Source: Myxococcota bacterium (GTDB lineage Bacteria > Myxococcota > Polyangia > GCA-2747355 > JAKLHH01). Taken from it: a stretch of DNA of 5,217 nucleotides. A program made the position numbers and the translations under genes. Shown piece after piece: positions 4,892 through 5,217 of the stretch; the stretch's first letter is position 1; each line of letters begins with the position of its first letter. The notes below the pieces were generated by a model, which saw nothing but the letters and a program-made list of their open reading frames with translations, was not told the origin of the DNA and did not search any database. The stretch is taken from the NCBI GenBank assembly GCA_022710245.1, contig JAKLHH010000649.1, positions 1-5,217 of the forward strand, read 5' to 3'.

Positions 4892-5217
4892 TCAGCGGCG
4901 GGCTCTTGATGGACGTGGACGCCCGCGTGATGAACGGACGGAGACCGTGAGCGCGAGGAGGAGCGCGCCGAGGGGCAGCGCGAGGTCCTCGGCGCCGGAG
5001 CCGGAGGCGGTCGCGCAGGAGCAGCCGCCCTTCGCGGGAGACGCGCCGTCCGTCGAGGGGCCGCCGTCGCGCGCGCCGTCGGTCGGCCAGCCGCCGTCGG
5101 GGTAGACGGGCGCGTGGACGTCGCAGTACGCGAGGAGCTGGCCGAGCACCGAGGAGAGCTGCTCCGCGGGGAGCATCGACTCGAGCGGGAAGCCCGCCAG
5201 CACCGCGCAGCGCTTGC
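4892..5217 (-). CDS. C-terminal part of an exported MYXO-CTERM protein (5' end outside window)
   Basis: The frame is open from the right edge of the window to TGA at 4892-4894. A GTG at 5201-5203 is not accepted as the start: the frame continues upstream without a stop, and what follows the GTG is not a signal peptide, which a protein with this tail needs. Counting from that GTG codon, residues 1-35 are the end of an unidentified domain. Residues 36-58 are a linker with P-D-G-G, T-D-G-A and R-D-G-G elements. G-G-C-S-C at 59-63 precedes a hydrophobic helix at about 74-89, and the chain ends in seven Arg within its last 14 residues. Cys motif, single helix and basic end are the three parts of the MYXO-CTERM signal (TIGR03901, from memory), which marks surface or outer-membrane proteins in Myxococcota and is thought to be processed by dedicated intramembrane proteases. 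The activity of the main domain cannot be told from this fragment. Confidence 0.83.
   Translation of the reverse strand, partial: KRCAVLAGFPLESMLPAEQLSSVLGQLLAYCDVHAPVYPDGGWPTDGARDGGPSTDGASPAKGGCSCATASGSGAEDLALPLGALLLALTVSVRSSRGRPRPSRARR

Noticed and set aside
4651..4950. Small plus-strand open frames in the intergenic gap
   Set aside because: No ribosome site or domain character. They overlap the end of the MYXO-CTERM gene on the other strand and have Arg/Pro-rich translations.

Overview
The window is very GC-rich DNA, roughly 70% by eye, with the dense gene packing and strong third-position GC bias of a myxobacterium-like organism. The best taxonomic clue is the gene at the right edge. Its product ends in a Gly-Cys-Ser-Cys motif, a single hydrophobic helix and an Arg-rich tail, which is the layout of the MYXO-CTERM sorting signal of Myxococcota. 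Asp-rich low-complexity linkers in two other exported proteins fit the same picture. The assignment to Myxococcota is inference; no rRNA or marker gene is present.

Layout, left to right. (1) Positions 1-892, minus strand: an exported protein with a Sec signal peptide, a beta-rich domain that looks concanavalin-like, and a repeated D-A-K linker. Its 3' end lies outside the window. (2) 942-1670, minus strand: a lipoprotein with a clear lipobox, a five-copy D-L-A-K/R-P linker and a domain with 12 cysteines. It lies 49 bases upstream of gene 1 in the same direction and may share its transcript. (3) 1671-1779: a short divergent promoter region. (4) 1780-2991, plus strand: a GT4-type glycosyltransferase. 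(5) 3006-4571, minus strand: a polytopic O-antigen ligase/polymerase (Wzy_C-type) protein with an unusual proline-rich tail, convergent with the glycosyltransferase and only 14 bases from it. (6) 4572-4891: a 320-base non-coding gap with a G9 tract at the ligase ribosome binding site and one GC-rich inverted repeat. (7) 4892-5217, minus strand: the C-terminal part of the MYXO-CTERM protein.

How the genes fit together. All five products belong to the cell envelope or its assembly. The glycosyltransferase would add sugars to a lipid-linked glycan at the cytoplasmic face. The ligase would polymerise or transfer such a glycan at the periplasmic face. The other three are exported proteins of unknown specific function. 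The region reads as part of a surface polysaccharide or surface protein locus. No complete new system is demonstrable here. The most distinctive signals are the two adjacent genes whose linkers are built from 15-base tandem repeats, a possible leaderless start for the lipoprotein, and the proline-rich tail and G-tract of the ligase gene.
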